Shown here: positions 33,837 to 43,088 of the stretch, piece by piece
Position numbering within the stretch: the first letter of the stretch is position 1
Layout: each line of letters begins with the position of its first letter
Source of the DNA: DATBFG01 sp036558645
GTDB taxonomy: Bacteria > Acidobacteriota > Terriglobia > Terriglobales > Acidobacteriaceae
Length of the DNA: 64,000 nt
NCBI GenBank assembly: GCA_036558645.1
Contig: DATBFG010000007.1
Span: 124,001 to 188,000, forward strand
Direction: 5' to 3'
Made by a program: the position numbers and the translations under genes
Notes under the pieces: generated by a model
Database searches by the model: none
What the model was told of the DNA's origin: nothing
The model's input: the letters and a program-made list of their open reading frames with translations, nothing else

Positions 33837-36161
33837 GTGCTGTACTCTCTAAAAGTTTTGTTCCTGTTAGGCGTACTGTGCTCTGAAATTGGTTGGGCGA
33901 TCCCTCCCCAGAACGCCAAGGGGGAGTCTGTGCCCCTAAGCCTCCCAACGTTGACACTCACTGTCCCTCGCCTCAGCCATACTCCAGTGTTGGAGGAGTT
34001 TCTGAGTATGCAACCGCAAGGTGAAGCAGCTCAGCAGATGGTTCGGGTGACGGGATTTGTCCAGCGGAATCCGCACGATGGGCAGCCAGCTTCCCAACGC
34101 ACAGAAGCCTACCTCGGGTACGACGAGAAGAACCTCTTCGTGGTGTTTGTCTGCTTTGATGATCCCAGCAAGGTGCGCGCCCGCATGTCGCGCCGGGAGG
34201 ACATCTTTGCCGACGACAATGTGGAGGTCATGCTAGATACGTTTCACGACAAGCGTCGTGCGTATGCCTTCCAAACCAATCCTTTGGGTATTCAATGGGA
34301 CGCTATTTGGACCGAGATTCCTCACGAAGATAGCAATGGGAATATCAGCAACTTCGACTCGTCCTTCGATACGGTCTGGTCATCGAGGGGCAAAGTAACC
34401 AGTCAGGGCTACGTTGTTTGGATGGCGATTCCATTCAAGAGCCTGCGGTTCTCTCCGGAACATCAGCAGACGTGGGGATTCATCTTGTATAGGGGAATTC
34501 TGCGGGAAAATGAAGACGACTTCTGGCCGGAAATGCCGCGTCGCGTCGAAGGCAGGCTGGGTCAGGCTGCAGTAGGAAGCGGCCTTGAAAACATCTCGCC
34601 CGGCAGAAATATGCAGTTCATCCCCTACGGGGTCATGCGGTCTTTCCGGGCGCTCGACACTCGCGACCCGAGCGCGCCGGTCTTCAACAGCGAGACAGCA
34701 GAATTCCGCGGCGGCCTAGACTCGAAATTCATCATCCACGACAATCTCGTACTAGACGCGACCGCAAATCCAGACTTTAGCCAGGTAGAGTCCGACGAAC
34801 CTCAAATCACCGTGAACCAGCGGTTTGAGGTTTTCTTTCCAGAGAAACGCCCCTTCTTCCTTGAGAATTCCGACTACTTCAAGACACCGATTGATCTGTT
34901 CTTCACGCGTCGAATTGGAGACCCGCAATTCGGAGCCAGATTGACCGGCAAAGTTGGACGGTACTCGCTAGGCATACTTTCGTCTGACGATCGTGGGCCG
35001 GGGAACTCCGTTCCCGACAACAGTCCGTACTCCGGCGATCGATCGACATTCACAATTGCACGAGTCAATCGAGACTTGTTCGGGCAATCCAGCATCGGAG
35101 CGATTTTTACCGATTGGGAGCTGCCGGACAGGAACGAGTTCAACCGTGCAGGCGGCCTCGATAGCCGATTGAAGTTTTCTCCGAGTTGGACGGGTACCTT
35201 CCAGGGCGTCGTTAGTTCAACACAGAACTTCGACGGAAGTTACCAAGCCGGACCGGCTTTCAAGGCAGACACGACCTATGACTCCAACCACCTGAACTAT
35301 GAGGCGACCTACAACGACGTCAGCCCGGGATTCATCACCGATGCCGGATTTGTGAATCGAGTTGACATCCGAGAAATACGTCAGTCCTTGAGCTACCGTT
35401 TCCGTCCTGACAGCGGCCCCTTGCTGTCCTGGGGGCCCGACATTTTTACTGATCACGTGTGGGCACACGATGGGACCCGACTGGACACCTACTACGATCC
35501 GGATATCGCTCTTCAGCTGAAAGGCAAGACCTACATCAACTACACGCCGTACGTGGAATTTCGGGAACGATTGCGGCCCTCGGACTTCCCAACTCTCACC
35601 GAGAACCAGGATTTTCATGAGCACAGCAGCAGCATCAGCGTGGGAACGAGCATCCTGCCAAAAGTTAATATGCAGGGCTACTACAGTTGGGGAGACGCGA
35701 TAAACTTCGTACCGCCGGACGATCAACCACCAAGCCTTGCGAAATCAGATCTTTCGCAGGTGTCAGTCTCCATCCTGCCGATTACCGCGTTGAAAATTGA
35801 TAACACCTATCTGTTTGATCGATTGCGGGATCGCGCGAGCGGCGCAGCGATTTTTAACAATCACATTATTCGGAGCAAGTGGAACTGGCAATTCAATCGG
35901 GAGTTGTCGGTCCGCGTAATTTTGCAGTACACGGCAACTCTGGCAAATCAAGCCTTCACAAGTTTGGATACAACGAAACAATTCAACGCGGATTTCCTGA
36001 TCACCTATCTTGTGCATCCGGGCACGGCAATCTATGTCGGATACAACAGCGACGTCCAGAATCTAGCACTTGATCAGAATGGACTACATCGCACCACGCG
36101 AGGCTATATGAACGATAGCCGCCAGTTCTTTGTTAAGGTGTCATACCTGTTCCGTTTCTGA
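33837..36161 (+). CDS. CBM9-like/DUF5916 outer-membrane protein
   Basis: The frame is open from 33750. The GTG at 33837 is preferred because it begins with a signal-like peptide (VLYSLKVLFLLGVLCSEIGWA) and leaves the hairpin at 33762-33817 untranslated, but no strong ribosome binding site is seen, so the start is uncertain. The N-terminal carbohydrate-binding module 9-like domain (about residues 70-230) contains TEAYLGYDEKNLFVVFVCFD and DNVEVMLDTFHDKRRAY. The DUF5916 region follows: PDFSQVESDEPQITVNQRF, then FFPEKRPFFLENSDYF, and a C-terminal barrel ending in FFVKVSYLFRF with a terminal Phe. The family is assumed to sit in the outer membrane; function unknown. Confidence 0.85.
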   Translation: MLYSLKVLFLLGVLCSEIGWAIPPQNAKGESVPLSLPTLTLTVPRLSHTPVLEEFLSMQPQGEAAQQMVRVTGFVQRNPHDGQPASQRTEAYLGYDEKNLFVVFVCFDDPSKVRARMSRREDIFADDNVEVMLDTFHDKRRAYAFQTNPLGIQWDAIWTEIPHEDSNGNISNFDSSFDTVWSSRGKVTSQGYVVWMAIPFKSLRFSPEHQQTWGFILYRGILRENEDDFWPEMPRRVEGRLGQAAVGSGLENISPGRNMQFIPYGVMRSFRALDTRDPSAPVFNSETAEFRGGLDSKFIIHDNLVLDATANPDFSQVESDEPQITVNQRFEVFFPEKRPFFLENSDYFKTPIDLFFTRRIGDPQFGARLTGKVGRYSLGILSSDDRGPGNSVPDNSPYSGDRSTFTIARVNRDLFGQSSIGAIFTDWELPDRNEFNRAGGLDSRLKFSPSWTGTFQGVVSSTQNFDGSYQAGPAFKADTTYDSNHLNYEATYNDVSPGFITDAGFVNRVDIREIRQSLSYRFRPDSGPLLSWGPDIFTDHVWAHDGTRLDTYYDPDIALQLKGKTYINYTPYVEFRERLRPSDFPTLTENQDFHEHSSSISVGTSILPKVNMQGYYSWGDAINFVPPDDQPPSLAKSDLSQVSVSILPITALKIDNTYLFDRLRDRASGAAIFNNHIIRSKWNWQFNRELSVRVILQYTATLANQAFTSLDTTKQFNADFLITYLVHPGTAIYVGYNSDVQNLALDQNGLHRTTRGYMNDSRQFFVKVSYLFRF

Positions 36162-36483
36162 CCTCCACGCCGAATTATCATTCTCCGAGAGCTATGCCTT
36201 TGAACTCGTCGCGGCCGCGGATGCTTGGGAGATCAGGATAGACGTTTCGTCACAATTCGGTTTCAGGCACAGCTCCACGGCCTCGGATATTGCCTGCAAC
36301 TCCTGCTGTTTCATGCCAAGCCAGCTGCTAAAAGCGGCCTTTTCGCGCGCCATTCCATCCAAATTGCGGGCGATGCGTGCGGCATACTGGGCCTTGACAC
36401 GTTCAAGCTCGGCCTGGATTCGGCTCGCGCAAATCCCGGCTCAAGAAAGCTGGGCTTCACCGTGACTTGTTTACAATCGATCT
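36162..36483. other. Region before tgt with a possible minus-strand gene remnant
   Basis: A 322-base gap. On the minus strand, 36192-36440 is open and protein-like (see the separate entry). No terminator was found for the DUF5916 gene, and no clear promoter for tgt. Confidence 0.4.
36192..36353 (-). CDS. Possible 53-aa protein or gene remnant (uncertain)
   Basis: From the ATG at 36353 the frame gives MAREKAAFSSWLGMKQQELQ followed by AISEAVELCLKPN and a Ser/Ala-rich tail, ending at a TAG (36192-36194). The same frame is open upstream to 36440 and reads RIQAELERVKAQYAARIAR, also helix-like and rich in charged residues, but it has no ATG there before a TGA at 36441-36443. The good composition and the missing start suggest a small gene with a non-ATG start or a decayed gene. 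No ribosome binding site supports the ATG. Confidence 0.25.
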   Translation of the reverse strand: MAREKAAFSSWLGMKQQELQAISEAVELCLKPNCDETSILISQASAAATSSKA

Positions 36484-37710
36484 GTGTCTCTTCAGTTTCA
36501 GATCCGAGCCACCAAGGAACGAGCCCGCCTTGGCCGGTTGTCCACCCTTCACGGTGAGATCGATACCCCTGTTTTTATGCCCGTCGGCACGGTCGCTTCG
36601 GTAAAAGGTGTCTCGCAGGACATCCTTGAGGAGTTGGGCGTCCAGATTCTTTTGGGCAATACCTATCACCTTTACCTTCGTCCGGGAATCGACCAGATGC
36701 GACGGATGGGTGGCCTGCAGAACTTCATGGCTTGGCCTCACCCCATCTTGACGGATTCTGGGGGTTTTCAGGTTTTTAGCCTGAATGAGTTGCGTAAGGT
36801 GACGGAAGACGGCGTAACCTTTCGTTCGCACCTGGATGGGTCATCGCACTTTTTTAGTCCCGAGAGCTCGATGGAGGCTCAGATTGGGATCGGAGCTGAC
36901 ATCATCATGGCTTTCGATGAATGCACCGAATATCCCGCCGATGCAGTCCGGGTACGCAAGTCCATGGAAATGACCCTTCGTTGGGCTGAACGGAGCAAGA
37001 AGTACTTTGAAGAGCGCAAGCACGAAGTACCTTGGAGACGTCGTCAGTCGTCAGCGGTACCAAGACAAGTTTCAAGTCTGGAGTTTCAAGCTTCTAGTGA
37101 CGCAGAGACTCGAAGCCAGAAATTGGAAACTGAAGGCTCTCCTGTCACCCAGGCTCTCTTTGGCATTGTCCAGGGCGGAATGGATAAATCCTTGCGCAAG
37201 GAATCTGCCGAGAGAACGATCGAAGTGGATTTTGCGGGTTACGCTATCGGCGGGCTAAGTGTGGGCGAGCCTCGAGCATTGACCCATGAGGTTGTGGAGT
37301 CCACTGTGGAGCACCTTCCTGCTGATAAGCCTCGTTACCTGATGGGTGTTGGCACTCCGGAAGAGATTGTGCAGTATGCGTTGATGGGTGTGGACATGAT
37401 GGATTGTGTGCTGCCGACGCGAGCGGCGCGACATGGCCTGCTCTTCACATCGGAAGGTAAAATTTCTATTAAGCAGGCTCGCTACGCGTCAGACGCGAGT
37501 GCGCTCGACCCGAATTGCGGGTGTCGCGTCTGCGCACGCTACACTCGAGCCTACTTGCGACACCTCTATGCGTCGAATGAAGTTTTGGCACAGGTCTTAA
37601 ACACGGTCCACAATCTGACCTACTACCTTGACACCATGAAGAGGGTGCGTCATTCTATTACACTTGAGGAAGGAGTCCGCGTCCCCTCTGTAGGGCGGGC
37701 GAAACCATAG
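36484..37710 (+). CDS. tgt: Queuine/preQ1 tRNA-guanine transglycosylase, with an unusual internal insertion
   Basis: 408 residues from a GTG start, about 30-40 longer than usual bacterial TGT. The core is intact: LTDSGGFQVFSL with D91, GIVQGGM, the nucleophile D307 in MMDCVLPTRAARHG, and zinc ligands C345, C347, C350 and H376 (CGCRVC ... VHNLTYY). It exchanges G34 for preQ1 in GUN tRNAs. Between SKKYFEERKH and ALFGIVQGG there are about 42 residues (181-222; 37024-37149) rich in Ser, Gln, Arg and Glu, not expected in the family. Their DNA uses words found in the intergenic repeats of this window. It heads the classical tgt-yajC-secD-secF set. Confidence 0.96.
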   Translation: MSLQFQIRATKERARLGRLSTLHGEIDTPVFMPVGTVASVKGVSQDILEELGVQILLGNTYHLYLRPGIDQMRRMGGLQNFMAWPHPILTDSGGFQVFSLNELRKVTEDGVTFRSHLDGSSHFFSPESSMEAQIGIGADIIMAFDECTEYPADAVRVRKSMEMTLRWAERSKKYFEERKHEVPWRRRQSSAVPRQVSSLEFQASSDAETRSQKLETEGSPVTQALFGIVQGGMDKSLRKESAERTIEVDFAGYAIGGLSVGEPRALTHEVVESTVEHLPADKPRYLMGVGTPEEIVQYALMGVDMMDCVLPTRAARHGLLFTSEGKISIKQARYASDASALDPNCGCRVCARYTRAYLRHLYASNEVLAQVLNTVHNLTYYLDTMKRVRHSITLEEGVRVPSVGRAKP

Positions 37711-37823
37711 CTCGGCATCCCCGGTTCATGCTCGTAGCTGAAGGATTATCCGGCCTGTAGAAACGAGAAATCCAGCGGTAAAAATCTGGACCTTATTAGC
37801 GCCTGCATAGGGCGCGGTACGGA

Positions 37824-38177
37824 ATGCTTCAAATCGGTCTGCAATATTTCATGAGCACTGAAAGTCTTCATTTGCTGGCATTACAGTCTGGTGGCTCCAT
37901 GGGGTGGTTGGGCTTCGCGCCCCTCATTTTTATTTTTGCCATCTTTTACTTTTTGTTGATCATGCCGCAGCAGCGGCGCCAGAAGAAGTGGCAACAGATG
38001 CTTTCGGAGCTGAAAACCGGAGACAAGGTCACCACCAGTGGTGGCCTACGCGGGACTATCGTCTCTCTTAAAGATGATGCAGTGCAGCTGCGAGTTCCGC
38101 CCGACAATTTGCGACTCGAAGTCTCCCGCGGATCGATTGTGTCAGTAGGAACCGAAGAATCTACTGTCGCGAAGTGA
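37824..38177 (+). CDS. yajC: Preprotein translocase auxiliary subunit YajC
   Basis: 117 residues with one membrane segment (MGWLGFAPLIFIFAIFYFLL) and the family motif IMPQQRRQKKWQQMLSELK. GDKVTTSGGLRGTIV and the conserved C-terminal VSRGSIVSV complete the small cytoplasmic domain. YajC binds SecDF at the translocon. The start used is a far N-terminal ATG; internal ATGs at residues 10 and 26 are also possible. It lies 36 bases before secD. Confidence 0.95.
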   Translation: MLQIGLQYFMSTESLHLLALQSGGSMGWLGFAPLIFIFAIFYFLLIMPQQRRQKKWQQMLSELKTGDKVTTSGGLRGTIVSLKDDAVQLRVPPDNLRLEVSRGSIVSVGTEESTVAK

Positions 38178-38213
38178 ATGGAAGAAAAGTCCCAGTAGCA
38201 GGTCATAGTCGGA

Positions 38214-39827
38214 ATGAATAAGAATCTGAGTTGGAAAGTAGGCCTAATCGCAGGAACACTCCTGGTGTTCCTATTTGGAATCTTCGGGATTCCCAAGGGA
38301 TTTTCCGGGAAGGCTCTCTCTGAGGCAGTTCAGGATCGCATCAACCTCGGTCTCGACCTTAAGGGCGGCACGCATCTCATCCTGCAAGTACAAGTGAATG
38401 ATGCCGTTAAGGTTGAGTCAGAGAATGCGATTCAGCGGCTCAAGGAGTCTTTGCGCACTCACAAAATCAACTACACCGAAATCAGCCAGACCGATGTGGC
38501 GAATCGTCCCGAGCAGATCCTGATCAAGGGCGTGCCGCCTGAGACAGGCGGCGATCTGCGGTCTATTGTGAGCGAGCGATTGCCGGAGTACGACCTGGCT
38601 TCGGGCGCCGAGAATTCATGGACAGTGACGATGAAGCCGCAGTCCTTGTCCGAGTTAAAAAACCGCTCCGTCGAACAGGCGATAGAAACGATTCGTAACC
38701 GTATTGATCAACTTGGCGTGACCGAGCCGACGATCCAGGAGCATGGGCTGGGTCAGTATCAGATTCTGGTGCAACTCCCAGGCGTCGACGATCCTGCGCG
38801 GGTGAAGCAGATCATGCAATCGACTGCAATGTTGGAAATCAGGCAGTCGTTGGGCGGTCCCTACCCAAGCGAGCAGGCGGCCCTCCAGGATCATGGTGGA
38901 GTCTTGCCGCCGGATTCGGAGTTGCTGCCCGGTACTGCCCGCGCCGGTGGTGGAGAGGGTGGTGAAGCCTGGTATATCGTTTCTCGAGCCGCCGCGGTAA
39001 CCGGCCGCGACTTGCGCAGCGCGCAACCGTCCTCGGACGAGAACGGCACGCCGGCAGTGGGATTCAACCTGACAGGCGAAGGCGGACGGAAATTCTTTGC
39101 TTTTACATCCGCACACGTGAAAGACAGCCTTGCCGTCGTTCTCGACAACAAGGTGCAATCGGTAGCCACGATTGACGAGCCGATTCACGATTCCGGCATC
39201 ATTCGCGGACGCTTTACCGAACAGGAAGTAAAGGATCAGTCAATGATTCTTCGCTCGGGTGCGCTCCCCGCGGGAATCAAATATCTCGAGGAACGCACGG
39301 TCGGTCCTTCACTCGGCGCAGAGTCCATACGCGCTGGAATAAACGCGGCCATTATTGGCATGGCTGCGGTATTGATCTTCATGCTCGTGTACTACCGAGG
39401 AGCCGGAATCAATGCGGATGTGGCGCTGATTCTGAACCTCGTCATCCTTCTCGGGTTCCTGGGATTTAGCAAGGCGACTCTGACCCTGCCGGGAATTGCC
39501 GGAGTGATCTTGACGGTTGGCATGGGCGTGGATTCAAACGTCCTGATATTCGAACGCATCCGTGAAGAGCTTCGGAACGGTAAGACACCACCTTCGGCCG
39601 TGGAACAGGGTTTCAGTCATGCCTGGGTCACTATCGTTGATACCCACGTCACCACAATCGTGTCGGCCTTCATTCTATTTATCTTCGGCACCGGACCGGT
39701 CAAAGGATTCGCTGTGACCCTGACTTTTGGACTTTTGGCGAACCTGTTCACTGCCGTTTTTGTGTCACGCGTCATCTTTGATTTCATCCTTTCCCGCAAG
39801 CAGCGTGGAGAGGCGTTGAGCATTTAG
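38214..39827 (+). CDS. secD: Protein translocase subunit SecD
   Basis: 537 residues. An N-terminal membrane segment (SWKVGLIAGTLLVFLFGIFG) is followed by the motif RINLGLDLKGGTHLILQV, which is the SecD D1 signature, and VEQAIETIRNRIDQLGVTEPTIQ. The large periplasmic domain ends before AGINAAIIGMAAVLIFMLVYY, the first of five further membrane segments of the SecD/SecF fold. TVGMGVDSNVLIFERIREEL contains the conserved D in membrane segment 4. It uses the proton gradient to pull exported proteins. secF follows after 91 bases that contain a repeat. Confidence 0.97.
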   Translation: MNKNLSWKVGLIAGTLLVFLFGIFGIPKGFSGKALSEAVQDRINLGLDLKGGTHLILQVQVNDAVKVESENAIQRLKESLRTHKINYTEISQTDVANRPEQILIKGVPPETGGDLRSIVSERLPEYDLASGAENSWTVTMKPQSLSELKNRSVEQAIETIRNRIDQLGVTEPTIQEHGLGQYQILVQLPGVDDPARVKQIMQSTAMLEIRQSLGGPYPSEQAALQDHGGVLPPDSELLPGTARAGGGEGGEAWYIVSRAAAVTGRDLRSAQPSSDENGTPAVGFNLTGEGGRKFFAFTSAHVKDSLAVVLDNKVQSVATIDEPIHDSGIIRGRFTEQEVKDQSMILRSGALPAGIKYLEERTVGPSLGAESIRAGINAAIIGMAAVLIFMLVYYRGAGINADVALILNLVILLGFLGFSKATLTLPGIAGVILTVGMGVDSNVLIFERIREELRNGKTPPSAVEQGFSHAWVTIVDTHVTTIVSAFILFIFGTGPVKGFAVTLTFGLLANLFTAVFVSRVIFDFILSRKQRGEALSI

Positions 39828-39836
39828 AAGAAGGAA

Positions 39837-39909
39837 AGTTTCAAGGTTTCATAGTTTCAAGGTTTCAAAGACGAGCCTTGAAGCGTTGCAACCTTGAAAC
39901 CTTGAAACT
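39837..39909. repeat. Direct and inverted repeat cluster between secD and secF
   Basis: AGTTTCAAGGTTTCA occurs twice in direct orientation (39837-39851 and 39853-39867). TTGAAACCTTGAAACT at 39894-39909 is the exact reverse complement of 39853-39868, a perfect 16-bp inverted repeat with a 25-base loop. The hairpin would end 9 bases before the secF ATG and abut its GGGGTG ribosome binding site. The same word type (AGTTTCAAG) occurs in the tgt insertion. Confidence 0.8.
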
Positions 39910-39918
39910 TGGGGTGTT

Positions 39919-41127
39919 ATGGAATTCTTTCGCGAGCCAAATTACGATTTTCTGGGCAAAAAGTGGTATTTCCTGGCGTTTTCGCTGGTGTTCAGCGTAG
40001 CAGGTCTTCTGTCGATCTTTTTCTGGCACGGCATCCCGCTGGGCGTGGACTTCCGTGGCGGAACCCTGGTCTATGTCAAGTTTGCTCACCAGCCCGATGA
40101 CAACACAATCCGCGCTGCCATGGACCACGCCAATCTGAAGAATGCGAAGATTCAGCGCTATGGCCTGCCTTCCAACAACGAGGTTCTGATTGACCTGGAC
40201 GTCCGCGAAACCAGCGAGCAGTCTCTCGATCAGGGCAAGGCTCAAATTATCAAGGCGCTCGAAACCAATGTTCCAACCGGCAAGGAAGACCTGAATAATG
40301 CCCCCGTGCTGTCGGTTGCGAACTATTTACTAGAAAAAGACCCATTGCGTGCTGGGACAGATGCTCGTCAACGCTACACGTCAGTCGCGCAAGCCATTGT
40401 AGATGATCGAGATAAGACAAAGGGCGGCGTCCTGAGCTCCTTTGACGAATTGAAGAGTGCCGTTGACCCCGCCGTGGTGTCTAGTCTTCAGGAAGGGTTC
40501 TTTCTTTCCGACTTTGGGGTTCGAAACGTGGAAATTGTAGGACCGCAAGTAGGCGAGCAGCTGCGGAGGCAGGCGGTGCTTGCCACAGCATATTCTTTGG
40601 CCGGTATGCTGGTATATCTTGCGTTCCGCTTCGAATGGATTTATGGTGTGGCGGCTGTTGTGACGGTCTTCCACGATACGCTGATCACCGTCGGAGCGTT
40701 TTCGCTCACAAACAAGGAAATTTCGCTGACCGTTATTGCAGCGATTCTGACCCTGATCGGATATTCGAATAACGATACGATCGTGGTCTTTGATCGTATC
40801 CGGGAAAACCTGAAGTTGATGCGCCGCGAATCGTTGTCGGTCATCGTCAACAAAAGCATCAACCAGACCCTGAGCCGGACGATTCTTACGGCAGGACTGA
40901 CATTCTTGACGGTTCTGGCGCTGTATTTGTTCGGCGGTGAAGTATTGCACAATTTCTCGTTTGCATTGGTGGTCGGCATTCTGATCGGAACGTATTCTTC
41001 GATTGCGATTGCCGCTCCCATTTTGGTGGCGTATCAGGACTGGAGATTAAACCGCGGGAAGCGACCCCAAGTCATGGTATCGGGCAAAGATGCCGCCCGG
41101 CGTGAGAAGGTGAAAGCCAAAGCCTAA
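39919..41127 (+). CDS. secF: Protein translocase subunit SecF
   Basis: 402 residues, longer than many SecF. It has the N-terminal motif FDFLGKKWYFLAFSLVFSVAG and the signature GVDFRGGTLVYVKF. VEIVGPQVGEQLRRQAVLATAYSLAGM leads to the first of several membrane segments. TLIGYSNNDTIVVFDRIRENL contains the conserved D, and TILTAGLTFLTVLALYLFGGEV is the last segment group. The periplasmic region between residues 50 and 220 is bigger than in the E. coli protein. It works with SecD and YajC in late export. Confidence 0.97.
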   Translation: MEFFREPNYDFLGKKWYFLAFSLVFSVAGLLSIFFWHGIPLGVDFRGGTLVYVKFAHQPDDNTIRAAMDHANLKNAKIQRYGLPSNNEVLIDLDVRETSEQSLDQGKAQIIKALETNVPTGKEDLNNAPVLSVANYLLEKDPLRAGTDARQRYTSVAQAIVDDRDKTKGGVLSSFDELKSAVDPAVVSSLQEGFFLSDFGVRNVEIVGPQVGEQLRRQAVLATAYSLAGMLVYLAFRFEWIYGVAAVVTVFHDTLITVGAFSLTNKEISLTVIAAILTLIGYSNNDTIVVFDRIRENLKLMRRESLSVIVNKSINQTLSRTILTAGLTFLTVLALYLFGGEVLHNFSFALVVGILIGTYSSIAIAAPILVAYQDWRLNRGKRPQVMVSGKDAARREKVKAKA

Positions 41128-41304
41128 CTACTGAATTCTGGCTGGATCCGACGTATGCGGAACTCTGCAAGTGGCAGATTTTACAAAGACAAGCTGTCAC
41201 CGGGCAGACTGTCAAAAGATTTGCGCATCAGACAGCGGTCTTGGGAGCAAAACGCGGACGGGTGGTGTCTATAGATTAGTTGGGTTAGTGTCGGGAGATA
41301 CCTT

Positions 41305-42048
41305 ATGTTCGAAGACAGTCTTATCGAGTCGGGCGGTAAGCTGAAGACAAAGCGGGGTGCAACCACCGTACTTTCTTTCATTTTGCAGTTTGCCTTGGTG
41401 GGTGTACTGGTTCTGCTGCCTCTGCTTTTCACTGAAGCCTTACCGAAACAGCAATTGATGACATTCCTCGTGGCCCCGCCACCGCCACCTCCACCCCCGC
41501 CTCCACCAGCCGCTGTGCCTGTCAGAGTCGTGAAGCAGATTCAGAGCGACTTGGTGAACGGCCAGTTGCGCACCCCTACGAAGATTCCTGAGAAAGTACA
41601 GATGATCAAGGAAGAAGAGGCCCCTCCGCCGAGCATGTCGGCAGCGGGCGTCGTGGGCGGCGTTCCGGGTGGCGTGCCTGGCGGACAGATGGGCGGAGTG
41701 ATCGGTGGCATTATTAGCTCCACTCCGGTCGCAGTGCCGAAGGTCGCCACACCACAGAGAGTTCGCGTATCCCAGGGTGTCTCCCAAGGTCTGCTGGTAC
41801 GAAAAGTACAGCCCAACTATCCGCCCTTGGCACGTCAAGCGCGCATCCAAGGACAGGTCGTTTTGCAGGCCGAGATCAGCAAGGATGGATCAATCGAAAA
41901 CCTGCACCTGATCAGTGGTCATCCGATGCTGGCTCCGGCGGCAATCGATGCCGTGAAGCAGTGGAAGTACAAGCCATACTTCCTGAACGGTGAGCCGGTC
42001 GAAGTGGAGACGCAGATTACAGTTATCTTCTCGTTGTCCGGAGGCTAA
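41305..42048 (+). CDS. TonB-family energy transducer protein
   Basis: 247 residues. A short cytoplasmic start is followed by one membrane segment (TTVLSFILQFALVGVLVLLPL). A run of 11 prolines (residues about 59-69) starts a periplasmic proline-rich part, then an unusual glycine-rich VGGVPGGVPGGQMGGVIGGI. The TonB C-terminal domain (VRKVQPNYPPLARQARIQGQVVLQAEISKDGSIENLHLISGHPML ... VKQWKYKPYFLNGEPV) is complete. It carries proton-motive energy from ExbB-ExbD to outer-membrane receptors such as that at 1-3477. It heads the gene set with exbB and two exbD. The proline run would probably need EF-P for translation. Confidence 0.93.
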   Translation: MFEDSLIESGGKLKTKRGATTVLSFILQFALVGVLVLLPLLFTEALPKQQLMTFLVAPPPPPPPPPPPAAVPVRVVKQIQSDLVNGQLRTPTKIPEKVQMIKEEEAPPPSMSAAGVVGGVPGGVPGGQMGGVIGGIISSTPVAVPKVATPQRVRVSQGVSQGLLVRKVQPNYPPLARQARIQGQVVLQAEISKDGSIENLHLISGHPMLAPAAIDAVKQWKYKPYFLNGEPVEVETQITVIFSLSGG

Positions 42049-42286
42049 ACCGGAGGCGAGGAAAAGAGAACCTCAGGCCGCGCAGCGACCCTTCCCCGCC
42101 CACCCAAACGTCAGTGGCCTGGGGAGGTGGGTTTCTCCAAACCTGAAGGCTGTCACGGGCATCACGCTGAACCGATTTTGGATTTCGACTACTGCCGCGG
42201 CTCAACGTCGCAGCAAGTCTCGCATTACCGTTTGAACGCAGTTCGATGCGACGCAGTTTCAAGTTCTCAGGAGGAAAAAGCAACTC

Positions 42287-43048
42287 ATGTTCCTAGCCAA
42301 CTTAGCCGCACTTACTTTAACTCACATGTCTCTTGCCGCCACCTGGCTTCTTCAGGAGGGGGGTGGAGCAGTGGGATGGGATCCTATCTCACTCTGGAAG
42401 CAGATGGGTATTCTGGCAAAGATTGTGGTAGTGATCCTGTTCATCATGTCTGGCTGGTCCATCGGCGTAATGATCGACCGCTGGATGGCGTTTAGCGCCG
42501 CCCGCAAGCAATCCCGGCAGTTTGCTCCGGCAGTCGCTGGAGCGCTCCGTGACGGCAAGATCGATGAGGCTATCAAGGTAGCCGAGCGCAATAAGAAGAG
42601 TCACCTTGCCAAGGTTGTCACTGCTGGCCTTATGGAATTCCGCGCGCATCAAGAGAGCGGAGAGATTCCCGGCGAGACGATCGAAGCTTCCAAGCGCGCC
42701 CTGGAGCGTACCGAAGCGATCGTTCACGCCGAACTGAAGCGCGGACTGGGCGGTCTGGCAACGATTGGTTCGACAGCCCCCTTCGTCGGCCTATTTGGCA
42801 CCGTGGTGGGAATTCTGAATGCTTTTAAGGAAATTGCCAACCAGAAGCAGACCGGTTTGGGCGCTGTCGCTGGCGGTATCTCTGAAGCACTAGTGACGAC
42901 CGCAATCGGGCTTTTCGTGGCGATTCCAGCGGTGATGATGTTCAACTACCTCACTGGACGCGTGGAAGCGTTCGACGTCGAGATGGATAACTCGTCGAGC
43001 GAATTGATCGACTACTTCCTGAAGCGCCGGGGAGTGCGCCGGTCCTAA
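42287..43048 (+). CDS. exbB: ExbB/TolQ/MotA-family proton channel protein
   Basis: 253 residues with three hydrophobic segments: about 41-60 (GILAKIVVVILFIMSGWSIGV), 160-185 (TIGSTAPFVGLFGTVVGIL) and 200-225 (GISEALVTTAIGLFVAIPAVM). The long cytoplasmic loop lies between the first and second, as in ExbB. The motif GLFGTVVGILNAF with the following E-A-L-V-T-T-A-I-G is the family core. It forms the pentamer in which ExbD dimers turn. The genes tonB, exbB, exbD1 and exbD2 follow in order. Confidence 0.96.
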   Translation: MFLANLAALTLTHMSLAATWLLQEGGGAVGWDPISLWKQMGILAKIVVVILFIMSGWSIGVMIDRWMAFSAARKQSRQFAPAVAGALRDGKIDEAIKVAERNKKSHLAKVVTAGLMEFRAHQESGEIPGETIEASKRALERTEAIVHAELKRGLGGLATIGSTAPFVGLFGTVVGILNAFKEIANQKQTGLGAVAGGISEALVTTAIGLFVAIPAVMMFNYLTGRVEAFDVEMDNSSSELIDYFLKRRGVRRS

Positions 43049-43088
43049 CGCCCTGCGAGCCAAGGCTGGTAACTTCTGAGTTGCTTCT

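Noticed and set aside
38655..39188. A 177-residue minus-strand frame inside secD
   Set aside because: Antisense to SecD, and no independent support.
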